This document shows, one piece after another, positions 21,939-33,459 of a stretch of DNA of 64,000 nt. The DNA is taken from contig OX421963.1 of assembly GCA_949128115.1 (NCBI GenBank), forward strand, positions 87,243,602 through 87,307,601. The letters are read 5' to 3'. Both the position numbers and the translations under genes were made by a program. This stretch comes from Anaspis maculata. Taxonomy: Eukaryota; Arthropoda; Insecta; Coleoptera; Scraptiidae. The notes under the pieces are model-generated. The model ran no database searches. It had not been told where the DNA came from and was given only the letters and a program-made list of their open reading frames with translations. Numbering within the stretch: the stretch's first letter is position 1; each line of letters begins with the position of its first letter.

Positions 21939-23184
21939 TAGTATATTGGAAATAGAATATCTGCTGGAATTAATTCAAACAAAAACGATTTTTTCACCAT
22001 GGCTAGCTTTCAGTTCCCTCTTCAACATATCAAAAGTCCTCAACTCTGGGACTGCTACAAATTAGTATACAGGGTGAAAGTTTATTATTTTTCCTTACTT
22101 CTTTTCTTTCTTGGAAAACTGATGACTGAAGAAAACGGTTTTAGGCTAGTTTGATAGGTCATAGTCTTTCAATAAACATATACAAAATATACCACCCAGC
22201 CACTGCTCTGTATCAAGTTACAGGGTGAAAACTATTTTTCATTTCCAATTTTTTTTCTTGGTGGAACTGACCTAGTTTGAAGCCGGTTCCAGTTCTTTTG
22301 CAAGCTTATAATGTCATACTGAACATACAAAAAGGATATATCTCTGCAACTTCTGCTTTTCAATTTACAGGGTGAAGAGTCATTTTCACGTTTCAATTTT
22401 TTTCTTGGTGAAATTGGCTCACACATCAATTGCGACTGATTTTTCTGTAAACTTGAAGCTTCTAGTCAAACATATCAAAATAATACATTCCTACTACAGC
22501 TACGTTTTTTTTTATAAATTTAAATGTTTGGGTATATTCGGGTTTATTGGATCAAAAATTCAAAAAATCTTGGAACGCAACCAAACATTCAAATTAGTAA
22601 ATAAAAACGTAGCTGTATCAGAAATGTATTATTCTTATATGTTTGACTAGAAACCTCAAATTTACAGAAAAACCAGTCGCAATTGTTTTGTGAGCCGATT
22701 TTATCAAGAAAAAAATTGAAACGTGAAAATGACTTTTCACCCTGTAAATTGAAAAGTAGCAGATAAAGAGATGTGTTCTTTTTATATGTTCAGTATGACA
22801 CTATAAGCTTGCAAAAGAACTGGAACCGGCTTCAATCTAGATCAGTTTCACTAAGAAAAAAAAATTGATGATGAAAAATAGTTTTCACCCTGTAACTTGA
22901 TACGCAGCAGTTGCTGGGTGGTATATTTTTCATATGTTTATTGGAAGACTATGGCCTATCAAACTAGCCTGAAATTGTTATTTTTCGTAATCAGTTTCTC
23001 AAGAAAAAAATAAAGTAGAGAAAAATAATAAACTTTCACCCTGTATACTGATTTGTAGCAGTCGCAGAGTTGAGGACTTTTGATATGTTGAAGAAGGGAC
23101 TGTAAGCTTGCATTGGTGAAAAAATCGTTTTTGTTTGAATTAATTCCAGCAAAGCACCTATTTTTTTCTATTTCCAATATACTA
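21939..23184. mobile_element. 1.25-kb palindrome inserted in the tandem array
   Basis: The ends are TAGTATATTGGAAATAG and its exact inverse CTATTTCCAATATACTA. Arms of about 570 bp flank a centre of roughly 100 bp (22508-22607). Within each arm a sub-unit starting TACAGGGTGAAA recurs about every 150 bp (near 22070, 22220 and 22370), so the palindrome is itself built of tandem modules. No coding frame is present. Confidence 0.75.
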
Positions 23185-23189
23185 AAACC

Positions 23190-23660
23190 TATTCACATCA
23201 AATTGAAGGTGGTGAAAATTTCTTTCAGCAAAACATATTTTGAAGTTTCTTGAACCACCCCTCAACCGGTCTGAGAATCCTGTTTCTAATTAAAGGAACG
23301 TATTCCCCTTATCAACTCCCGATTCTTGAAAAATATATATTATGCAGCAAAAATAGGTCGATTTTTATTTGGAGACATCTAGGGAACGTATGGCCAAGTT
23401 TCTATCTTCAACTCCTTTGCCACCATCATACACTACTTTAAAATCTGATACTAGAACAAAAAAAATCTAATACTAATTATTATTATCAATTATTTAATTC
23501 AATTTGATAAACAATATCACCTATCTTGCGATACCTCCAATTGAAGATATCATGAGATTCTAGCGCCACCCCCTAACCCTCTTTCAAAATTTTCTTAATT
23601 TCTAGTCAAAAGTTCTCCAGCAAAACACAGAATATCTATACATGTTTTGGTAAATTTTCT
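23190..23660. repeat. Tandem array, right block
   Basis: Units in the same orientation as 21240-21935, with CAACTCCCGATTCTTGA and CTCCTTTGCCACC as markers. The remaining sequence to 23950 holds nothing recognised. Confidence 0.5.
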
Positions 23661-23952
23661 TTGTCAATCCTTTCGCTGCTACTTTAAAAAAATGTATCAA
23701 CATTTTATTTCTATTTAAACATTTTTGGGTCCGGTTACGTAACTCCATCTCTCAAAATTACAGTCGAATAACAAAATCAGAAATCACTCAGAATGTCGTC
23801 TAGAAGGAAGATTTCAAATAAAAATTGCGGACCATCCATGCAGTTTCTTGTTCTCCCGGATTTACTGTGATAGTAATAGTAATAAGCCAGCCGTCTGGGT
23901 AAGAACGGGGCAACTAGAGGAAAGGGGAAAGGACCACATGCCACTTAATGCT

Positions 23953-24093
23953 AATGGGTAGTATTGATAAAAAATAAGCCTAAGCATTTGCTCAGATGTT
24001 TGGGGAGTTGCTAAGCAGACTTTCCCTGGCAACACCTATGAAATCGGCAAGCATGCAAATGCTTATGCTTATTTTTTATTAATACTACCCATT
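23953..24093. mobile_element. 141-bp MITE
   Basis: Inverted ends of about 39 bp start AATGGGTAGTATT on the left and end AATACTACCCATT on the right, with only a few mismatches. Non-coding. Confidence 0.8.
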
Positions 24094-24589
24094 GTGTGAC
24101 GTACGCGGCAAGAAATAGTACGACGCAATTGAATTATTATCTTGGAATCAGGACGAATTTCAGCATTTGTCCTCACTCTCATTACCAAAAACACAATAAA
24201 CACAAATACCAAAAAAACCAAAAAAAGAGTAGAAAATATGAAAGTTATAGTAACTGGTCCCACATTTTTGATATCGGGTATGTTAATTGAAATTTCATAA
24301 ATATGGATGGGTAGCGCTTCTTCGAGACTTTTTTATTGTTATTTCATGCTAAGAGCCCCTTCCGACAAAAACCAACAAAATTTGGTCTCTGGTTGTTTTT
24401 GTCGTAAGTAAAGTTCCAAACAAAGCATTTTATACCTCTCTCATAAGGTTCCGGACTACTTACCTACTTGAGAATTCAAAAATACTAGATAAATTTATTT
24501 AGGTTCACAATTACTATCAAAACAACATTTTGCAGAATTAATAAACATGAAAACTTCATTGATAGAAAAAATGAATATTCAAACCCAAA

Positions 24590-25640
24590 AACCTAATGAT
24601 TTCATCACAACAAATTTTCAAAATGTTGGCCATCGGTAGCTGAGCCATGGTACAATCGAGCTTCAAATTGTCCTTTAACTTTTTGACATGAATCTCGTCC
24701 AATCAAACGACACTGCTCTGTTATTCTTTGACGTAGTTCTGCTATACTTTGAGGCCAAGGAGTATAGACTTATTTCATTTCAACAGATTTTAGACGTCCC
24801 CGAAGAAAGTAATCTAAGGGTGTCATGTCTGGGGATCTAGGTGGCCACTCAATTGGCCCTCTTCAACCTATTCGTCTGTTATAGGAAATGCGTCATGCAA
24901 CCACTGGCGAACCGGTAAAACGGATTGCGGAGGAGAACCGTTCTGCTGGAAATGTAGCTTCTCCTCATCGATGAATGGATTTTCATCTGCATCACGTCGA
25001 TTTTCAACAGCTTCGGTTATCAGTGGATTGATAGTATTTTCCAACATATTCGAATACATCTTGTCATTTGAATTGCCTTCGATGAAGACAGGCCGATCAC
25101 TTGGTTCCCTAAAATACCTGTTCACACATTGATTTTTTCTGGGTATTGGGTATGTCTTTCTGTGAAAATGTGTGCGTTCCGTCATCAAAATCGGTTGTCG
25201 TGTTTATTAACAAAACCATTCAAATAAAAGGTGCATTCACCGGATGAGCAAATATTTTTCCCTTTTTGATTGTTGTCGTCTATCATATGAATCATCTGCT
25301 CGCAAAACTCAATTCGACTATCGAAATCATCTCCATTGAGCTCATTGCATATTCTCATTTTGTAGGGACTAAAATTATTAAGTTTGGTTAACTGAACTAA
25401 ATGAAATTCCATCAGTTGCAGCCGCGGTTGGCCGAATCAAAGTGTGGGGCTCCATGGCAAAATGTTCTAGAATCTCTATTTGAGTCGCCTCGTTCACAAC
25501 TCTACGTTCATTGCGTTTTTCATTAGAAACGGATCCGGTTTCGGTTAACTTTTCTAAGGTCCAAGACAAACCTATGTGATGTGGACCTGTCTGGATGTTT
25601 TTCATTAAAAACCGCAGGTGTTTGTCGAGCACATCGATTT
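24590..25640 (-). pseudogene. Tc1/mariner-superfamily (DDE_3-type) transposase relic
   Basis: Reading from 25640 leftward, several out-of-frame segments make up the catalytic half of an insect IS630-Tc1-mariner-like transposase: an SPYKMRICNELNGDDFDSR block, a FYLNGFVNKHDNRF block, HFQQNGSPP (normally QQDGAPPH), and WPPRSPDMTPLDYFL near 24840-24790, ending with EQCRLIGRDS. Stops and frameshifts separate the segments near 25190, 24865 and 24770. The second catalytic Asp appears as Asn in QQNG. No intact terminal repeats were found. Confidence 0.75.
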
Positions 25641-25946
25641 ACAGATCCATAAATGGAGATGATTTCAACTCTTCCAGCTGAAGCTGAAGAGTAGATACAC
25701 CATTTTCAAAAATTACAACAAAAATGAACTGAAGGAGCATTACTGCGAAGACTGACAATAGACAACAACAAAAAAAAGTGAAAAGCGGATGACACGGATT
25801 CTTTCAAGCTTTTCTCTCCGTGTTATTTGTTTTTAAAAGATCACAGCATTTCACGTTTCAAAAACAACGACCATATTTTTTTGAATACATATTGAATAAA
25901 TTTAGAAATTTATCCGCCATGGCTCACAGTAGGTGTAAAATGTGAA

Positions 25947-26025
25947 AATATAAATAAAAGGCGGTCTTCCCACAAAACGTTTATAAAAATAACGTTTTGT
26001 GGGGAGACCGCCTTTTATTTATATT
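25947..26025. mobile_element. 79-bp near-perfect hairpin
   Basis: AATATAAATAAAAGGCGGTC is repeated inverted as GACCGCCTTTTATTTATATT around a central AACGTT...AACGTT spacer, with one mismatch in about 36 bp. It could be a miniature element or an inverted duplication; non-coding. Confidence 0.75.
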
Positions 26026-26029
26026 ATTG

Positions 26030-26530
26030 AATAAATTCTCAACTGGGGTAGCAGCGAAGGGGTTGAAGATGGAAATTTGGCAATACGTGTCTTAAGAATC
26101 AGATGTCGATCTCGAAATGGAAGCGACCTGTTTTTGCTGGAGAATCTTTTCTCAAAAAACCAGAGTTGATTCCTTTTGATTGATCAGTGAGAGAACGTTG
26201 AAGAGGGTTCAGTGTTTTCTTCAACATATTTGACAGAAAGAGAATTTTATTACCTTCAATTTGATGTATCAAAAAATAAGTTATGCTATTTTAAATTTCA
26301 AAGTAGGGTAGGGTGGAAGCGAAGGGGTCGAAGATGAAAATTGGACCATACTATACTTGTCTTAGATGACCTCCTTGAAATGAAAATCGACCTTTTTTTG
26401 CTGGAAAGTATATTTCTCAAGAATCGGGAGTTCATAGGGGAGAATTCTTTCTTTCATAAGAATGAGAGGATTTTCACAAGGGTTAGGGGTGGTTTAAACA
26501 AATTAGACATATGGTTGGCGGGAAGAGAAT
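26030..26530 (-). repeat. Inverted copies of the ~270-bp tandem unit
   Basis: GGGTAGGGTGGAAGCGAAGG near 26305 is the reverse complement of the marker in the array at 21.3-21.9 kb, and CTCAAGAATCGGGAGTT near 26410 matches the inverse of its other marker. The stretch to 26950 has no recognised gene. Confidence 0.55.
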
Positions 26531-26960
26531 TCACTTTTCTCGCTGACTTGGAAAAATGTGAATTGTCATGCGCGGCGAAACTGGCGGGAGTTAGCTAGGG
26601 ACCCTAGACTTTCAAAATTGTTGACCGCGATGCGAGTGAGAATGATTATCAACGACCAGCAGGCCGCCATTCTTGAATCGTGTGAGAAAAGTCCCTGGAA
26701 GCAAAATACATTCCGCAGTACACTCATGTAGCGAATGTTGTCTAAAATCGTGGTTTTTCAGGCAACTTTCGCTACAGAAGTGTAGTACGGATTATATAAA
26801 AGTCCCAGGGGCAAAAGCAGCAGATGAAAAATTCTCTTATCTAGGATGAACTGTAAAAATGTCTTGCTTCTCTCAGGAATCAAAGCTGAGTGTCCTGATT
26901 GCCAGCTAAGCTTTCACCGCTTATAGCCACTACTTTGGTCCCATCCCAGACCAGACCCAT

Positions 26961-27843
26961 TGGACAGGGAGCTGGTGCCTCAAAACTCACGTCATAAGGT
27001 GCATGATTTTAAGCCTGTAGGTCTAATGTGCGTTGATAAGGTTGTTGAAAATTTCTTTGTCTTACATGTCAGACCGGGGGCTTTAGGCTGGTATAGGCTT
27101 GTCAATTTTCGAAAAATGTCAAAAATTTATGTCATAAGGTACATGAATTAAACCAATGGGCTTTTGTGTGGGACATCTCTATGATCAAAAATTGGGTCAT
27201 AAGACAAAATTTTTGGGGGCTCTTGGTCCATAAGACAAGTTTGAAATTTTCAAAAAAGGACAAAATTTACCTCCTCCTGGACACTTCTCCTTTGGCATAG
27301 TTTTAGTGATGAAAAACGATTCTCACATGATTTTTTACGCAGGTTTCGGATCTGTCCACAAAAATTTTCAATGGTACATAGCTTATAGGGTGCAACATCG
27401 AAATTTTTTCTTAAATCGTACACCCTGTATTTCAACATGGAAATCGATACCGCTTTTAATCCTGATTACAAATATAGGTATGTAACACACTTGGTGGGTT
27501 AGTCAACAAAACGCCTGGAAAAAAAATTGATAAATTTTGGTCCTTTTTTGAAAATTTCAAACTTGTCTTATGAACCAAAAGCCCCCAAAACTTTTTTCTC
27601 ACGACCAGATTTTTGATCAAGGGGATGTTCCCACACCAATCCCAATTGGTTTCATTCATGTACCTTATGACGTAAATTTTTGGCCATTTTTTCGAAAATT
27701 GACAGGCTCATACCAGCCTAAAGCCCCCGGTCTGACATGTAAGACAAAGCAATTTTTAACAACCTTATCAACGCACATTAGACCTACAGGGTTAAAATCA
27801 TGTACCTTATGACGTAAGTTTTGAGGCACCAGCTTCCTGTCCA
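26961..27843. mobile_element. Foldback element, copy 1
   Basis: The 883-bp palindrome starts TGGACAGGGAGCTGGTGCCT and ends with the inverse AGGCACCAGCTTCCTGTCCA. Arms run about 400 bp. Short frames in both arms mirror each other and match those of copy 2, so they are arm artefacts. Confidence 0.8.
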
Positions 27844-28892
27844 AATGCCGTGTCCTCTGGATTGTACATGGGAAAATGCATCCCAATGATCTTCCACTTA
27901 CTGTAGTGGTCGGTAATGAAAATGTATCAAAAACCCCTGAACAATTGAACAGGATCATTGTATTGTGCGTGCCCTTTCTGCGACGGGACAAGTAACAACA
28001 ACATTGATTTTGTACAACTGAATTTATTTGTATTTTGACAGGTAGATACCGACATGATGTGAATAGCGTGATTTCATTAAAAAACAAACAGTAAACCTGT
28101 TAGTTGAAATGATGGAAAATAGAAACATGTTGGTTAACCAAATCCGAAGTGGAATCCTGCAATGAAGAGTTGAACAGATTTCACATAATGAAATAAACGA
28201 TGATATTGCAGATATGATAACGAAATACTGTACAATTTTTCAATAATAATCAACTAAATTAAATTTCAAGGAGCAAATTGAGTTTAATTGAATATTACTA
28301 GCAATTAGTGGAGTCGTTAAGGGCGAGAGAAGGGGGCATCGTGAGACATTGACATTTGCCCGACCATGAATATTAGCCAAAATCTTTTATTCCTGGAATA
28401 TTTATTCAGATGAAAAATTCTGTAAGGGAAGTTTTCTTTTCAATGAAACCTCGATAGGTATTCAAACTACAAAGTGTGCTCTTTTCCTCCGCCCCTCCTC
28501 TTGCATGGGTTATAATGTCGCCACTGTATCTACAAAACTCACAGTCGGTTATGCTTCCTGTGCTTGGCCGCGGGGGAAGCAATCATCAGCTTGCTCATCC
28601 CTGCATATTTCTGTCTTCTGGGGGTTATTTGAAAAAAAAAACAGATTTATTTCGACAGCTTTTTTGAACAACAATAAACTCACCCAAAACCATGTTATTT
28701 TGGTTCTGCTCATCAGCTCCATCTAAGTGTCCAAATTTGGTCCCTTGAATTTTTAAAAACCAAAAATTATTCATAATCATGTGGTCGGATCATGAGTCAT
28801 GCCTTGAATTCGGAAACTGATGATGAGTAATGACAAAGGTGAAACAACGTTTGTAGTCGTGATTGTACAATGTTTGAAAAAGTGTTTAAGTA

Positions 28893-29769
28893 ATGGACAG
28901 GGAGCTGGTGCCTCAAAACTTACGTCATAAGGTACATGATTTTAACCCTGTAGGTCTAATGAGCGTTGATAAGGTTGTCGAAAATATCTTTGTCTCACAT
29001 GTCAGACCGGGGACTTTAGGCTGGTGTAGGCTTGTCAATTTTCGAAAAATGTCAAAAATTTATGTCATAAGGTACATGAATGAAACCAACGGGCTTTTGT
29101 GTGGGAACATGCCCTCAATCAAAAACCGGGTCGTGAGACAAAATTTTTGGGGGCCCTCGGTCCATAAGACAAGTTTGAAATTTTCAAAAAAGGCCAAAAT
29201 TCACCTCCTCCTGGAGACTTCTCCTTTGGCATAATGTAAGGAATAAAAAACGATTCTTACATGATTTTTCACGCAGGTTTCGAATCTGTCCACAAAAATT
29301 TTTAATGGTACATCACTTACAGGGTGCAACATCGAAATTTTTTCTCAAATCGTACACCCTGTATTTCAACATGGAAATCGAATTCATTTTTGATCCTGAT
29401 TACAAATATATATCACACTTGGTAGGTCAGTCAACAAAACGCCTGTGAAAAATTGATAAATTTTGGTCCTTTTTTGAACATTTCAAACTTGTCTTATGGA
29501 CCAAAAGCCCCCAAAATTCTGTCTTACGACCAGATTTTCGATCAAGGGGATGTTCCCAAACAAAATTCAGTTGGTTTCAATAATGTACCTAATGACGTAA
29601 ATTTTTGAATATTTTTTCGAAAATTGACAGGCTCATACCAGCCTAAAGCCCCCGGTCTGACATGTAAGACAACGCAATTTTCAACAACCTCATCAACGCA
29701 CATTAGACCTACAAGGTTCAAATCATGTACCTTATGACGTAAGTTTTGAGGCACCAGCTCCCTGTCCAT
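28893..29769. mobile_element. Foldback element, copy 2, with AAGTA duplication
   Basis: Highly similar to copy 1 across its 877 bp. It begins ATGGACAGGGAGC and ends GCTCCCTGTCCAT. AAGTA flanks both ends (28888-28892, 29770-29774), a candidate 5-bp target duplication. Non-autonomous. The interval between the two copies (27844-28892) holds no recognised gene. Confidence 0.82.
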
Positions 29770-29786
29770 AAGTACTTGGTGCTATA

Positions 29787-30706
29787 CAGGGTGTCCGTTT
29801 TTCGAGGCTAAGCATGGGTATCTCGCTTATCTTTAGAGATACAGAGTCGGTTGAATTAGAAAAAAGTTGCGAATTTTCATGACGATCAATGATCCAAAGA
29901 GATATTTGACTTGTCAGTTTTAGTTTTCGAGATATCGAGAAAAAACAGAAATTTGTAATTTTTGTTTTTATTTTTTATTTGAAAAACTGTTGAAGATAGC
30001 TTTTTCTAACTAAGACATTGTGAAGGCACTTTTCCAAGGGGAATTCAATGTTGCCAAAATCATCATTCTAGCTTCCAAAACAACCGAGATATGACATTCA
30101 ACTTTGTTTTCTCTTATGGGCGCCATATTGAATTTTGACATTTTTAAATACAATTTTTTTTTCTGGTTACAACAATGTGTCACATGCTACTGCTGAATTC
30201 ATGCTTTTGAGCAAAAATTTATTTTTTTATTTTTCAAAGAGTGCTTTGGAAACAAAATCAGCACTGACAATAAAAAAAACGTAAATGTTGAACATTTATT
30301 CAACAGTGACATGTGGCACATCGTTGTAACCAGAAAAGAATACCGTATTCAAAAATATCAAAATCCAATATGGCGCCCATTAGAGAAAAAAGTTGAATGT
30401 CGTATCTCGATTGCTTTAAAAGCTAGAATGAAGATTTTTGCAGCTTTGAATTCCCCTTGAAAAAGTGCCATGACAATGTCTAGATTAGAAAAAGCCACCT
30501 TCAACCGTTCTTTGAATAAAAAATGAAAACAAAAATTCAAATTCTTGTTTTTTCACGATATCTCAAAAACTAAAATCGATACGTCGAATTTCTTTTTGGA
30601 TCATTGATCATCATAAAAATGCGCAACTTTCTCCTAATTCAACCGACTTTGTATCTCTCAAGATAAGCGAGATACCCATGCTTAGCCTCGAAAAACGGAC
30701 ACCCTG
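29787..30706. mobile_element. Long-TIR palindromic element, CAGGGTG-ended
   Basis: The ends are CAGGGTGTCCGTTTTTCGAG and its inverse, bordered by TA. The arms extend about 430 bp with markers such as GGCGCCATATTG near 30119 and its inverse near 30370. No transposase. Confidence 0.85.
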
Positions 30707-31305
30707 TATACGCAAGGTATCGATATTTCTCCCTCAAAAATAAAGATGAAGATGGTGCGATTCTCTAAAAAATGACATTCCATAAAGGCTCTGTTACGTT
30801 GTTATTATCTAGGCAACAGCCAATGGCGGACACGAATTTTAAAATAAAACAGAGTTTACGGAACGTTATTTTTCACAGAATAGCACTATTATTTTTGTTT
30901 CAATTACCCCACATTTTTTTAAAAGCCCAATAGCCCTAAAACACTGGGAAAGTGTTGATGGGACATTTTTTGACAAGCGAGAAAAATTATCAACTGTATT
31001 ATAATTTTGAGACACGTGGAAAATTGAATATATGGCCATTTTTCAAAAAAGTTGTCCCCAAAAAAGGAACAATTTTTTTTTTCACAGAATTGACTATGAG
31101 TGAACGATCTGTATCAAAAAATTTTACACACCAAGTACACTGTTTAAAAAAAAAATCGAGTTCGTATCTTCATTTTTGAGGGAAAAATCCTCAAAATAAT
31201 TTTTGTTTGCCTGCTGAGAATACAGCCTCAATAGTTTTGACAATTAATCGTTTTTGACCTCAATTTTGTGTAGGAGTACTAAATAGTAAGTAATAATTAT
31301 TGAAT

Positions 31306-31631
31306 ATTTCAAGGACGGAGTTATATTAGTAAGAAAAGCGTTGCGGAATCAATCTCTGTGGGTTTTTTCCTTGACAGAATCTAACCATTCAGGTCTCTTC
31401 CGTAAGCTACATGGATGTACTTTGGTTTGAGCTTTGAGCCCATTGGCATTTCCATAATCGAGAATTTTTTTTTTTTGATGTTTGGATTTTGGAAATGCCA
31501 CTGAGCTTAAACTAAATTACATTCTTGTAGCTTTCGAAAGAGACCTAAATGGTGAGATTCTGTCAAGAAATAAACCCACAGGTATTGATTCCGCAATGCT
31601 TATTTTACCAATTCAACTCCGTCCTTGAAAT
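31306..31631. mobile_element. Palindromic MITE upstream of the secreted-protein exon's donor site
   Basis: Starts ATTTCAAGGACGGAGTT and ends with the matching CAACTCCGTCCTTGAAAT. Arms of about 140 bp surround a T-rich centre. It lies in what would be intron 1 of the gene whose first exon is 31716-31650, only about 20 bp from the donor site. Confidence 0.75.
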
Positions 31632-31649
31632 AACTAAAATAAATCTCAC

Positions 31650-31716
31650 CTGCAGATACATAAAGCACCGACTGGAAAATCACCAGAAGCGCGATCACAA
31701 GGAATTTGGCGTTCAT
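31650..31716 (-). CDS. First coding exon of a secreted protein (signal peptide), rest not found
   Basis: An ATG at 31716 opens 22 codons with a Lys at position 4, a hydrophobic core (FLVIALLVIF, residues 5-14) and a small-residue end VSA, which is a typical signal peptide. It is cut by a strong donor, GCAG then GTGAGA, at 31650/31649, phase 1. A TATA box lies about 65 bp upstream of the ATG. The next exon must lie at lower coordinates; a MITE and several palindromes follow there and I could not find it. Small insect secreted proteins (chemosensory, antimicrobial, neuropeptide) often have such a first exon; which kind this is cannot be said. Confidence 0.6.
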
Positions 31717-31777
31717 GTTTGCTGTTGAAACTCGATTTCGATTTTCGATGTGAGTTCCAATTGAAATTTTGATGTAA

Positions 31778-31785
31778 TTTATATA
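31778..31785 (-). promoter_or_regulatory. TATA box of the secreted-protein gene
   Basis: TATATAAA on the minus strand, giving an expected start of transcription near 31755 and a 5' UTR of about 40 nt before the ATG at 31716. Confidence 0.5.
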
Positions 31786-31883
31786 GTGGAATCGCCATCT
31801 TGGAAACCTTAATAAAGGCTGTCAAGTTGTGGAATTTTGGACGCGGTCAATAAATTAAGCTCCACGACTCAACAAATGAATAT

Positions 31884-33459
31884 AAACTGCTCAACAATGA
31901 AAGTGTTACAAAGCAAAAAATTCACCAAATTTTGAATAGCTGTTACTTTTGATTGGCACAAACGATTCTGATTCTGTTTCAAGTTCTGAATTGCCCAATT
32001 TTTTGGCCACCTTTCTTGTCAATATGATATTCATAGATCCCCTCATAAAATTTCAACAGGGTGATGAACAGAGCAGTGCAAAATTGATGAAAGTTCAACA
32101 TACCCCCGTTTTCGTTAAAAAATTTTTTCGGGAGTATTAACACCAAATTTATGAAGAATGATGTGTTCCCTCGGAACGGTTTTTGAATATTCGGGATTCC
32201 AGTCGAAACAGCCAAAATGTGATTTTTTTTATTGTGAATACTGTATGTTATTCCTGTAGCAATGCAAAAACATTAGAACTTTTCATATCAAGATGACATC
32301 ACTTGGTCGGCTTGTTCACTGAACAATTCTGAGCAATTTGACTTACAACACGTTCCTACTGTCCAGTGTAGGGGTGTACTACTCATAAAATTCGGGTTTT
32401 TAGCATTGAAAAAAGGTTATTTTTTACTCTCTTTAGTCAACATGGGACTACATCATCAGAATTGGATTGACCATATTTCCGCCATTTTGGAATTTTTAGC
32501 CTTTACCTCAAATTTCATTGAATTGAATTGAATTGAATTCCCTCCATGAATAAAAAATTCACAAAAATTTTGAAACCCCCATTTCCCTCACCAAATACTC
32601 CAAATGTCTAATTCACTTGGAGAGGAGTTGAAAATTTCAGAAAAATTGTTTTCGGAAAGAGAATTCAATTTCCTTCAATTTGATGCATCACAAAGTAGGT
32701 GGTGTATTGTTAAATTTTGAAGTTGAGGTGGGGGAGAGCAAAGGGGTCTATTTGGGTAGCACTTTTTCCACCGAGAATTCTTTTCTTAGATGTTTTCTAT
32801 GATGACACTGACTGAATTGAAAAGAATTGAGGGGTCCAGGGGAGAAGGAAGGTGGGGTTAAAAATTTTGCAAATATTTTTTTCAGAAAGAAAATTTAATT
32901 CTCCTCAATTGGATGTATCGCACGGTATGTGGTGTCATTTGAAATTTCAAAGTTGGGGTGAGTGGGGGCGAGGGGGCTGAAGATAGAAATTTGGCAATGT
33001 ATGTTTTAGATGTTCCCTTTGATATAAAAATCGAACTGTTTTTGCTCGAGGAAATATTCACTAGAAATCGGGAGTTATTGCAGGCGGATAGTTTTCAAAA
33101 TATCACCTGGTACAGTATTCACAATAAAAAATCACATTTTGGCTGTTTTGACTGGAATCCCGAAAATTCAAAAACCGTTCCGAAGGAACACATCATTCTC
33201 CATAAATTTGGTGTTGATGGTCCTGAAAAATTTAATGGGGGTATGTTGAACTTTCATCAATTTTGGACTGCCCTGTTCATCACCCTGTAGAAATTTTATG
33301 AAAAGCTCTATGCATTTCATATCGACAAAATAGATGACCAAATAGTTGGACTATTCAGTACTATTAACAAAATTAGAATCGTTCGTGCCAATCAAACGTT
33401 ACAGCGGTTCAAAATTGGGTGAGTTTTTGCTTTGTAACACTTTCATTGTTGAGCAGTTT
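31884..33459. mobile_element. Long-arm palindrome enclosing tandem units
   Basis: The ends read AAACTGCTCAACAATGAAAG and its inverse. Arms of about 360 bp match, for example AAATGTGATTTTTTTTATTG near 32215 against CAATAAAAAATCACATTT near 33122. The 860-bp interior contains inverted copies of the ~270-bp tandem unit seen at 21 and 26 kb. Confidence 0.75.

Noticed and set aside
28306..28530. A second hAT-type element ending GTCGCCACTG
   Set aside because: The left end matches poorly (AGTGGAGTCGTTA) and no 8-bp duplication is present.
26960..29769. A conserved protein family starting MDREL/VPQN in four places
   Set aside because: The frames fall in the arms of two palindromic elements and recur only because the arms are duplicated.
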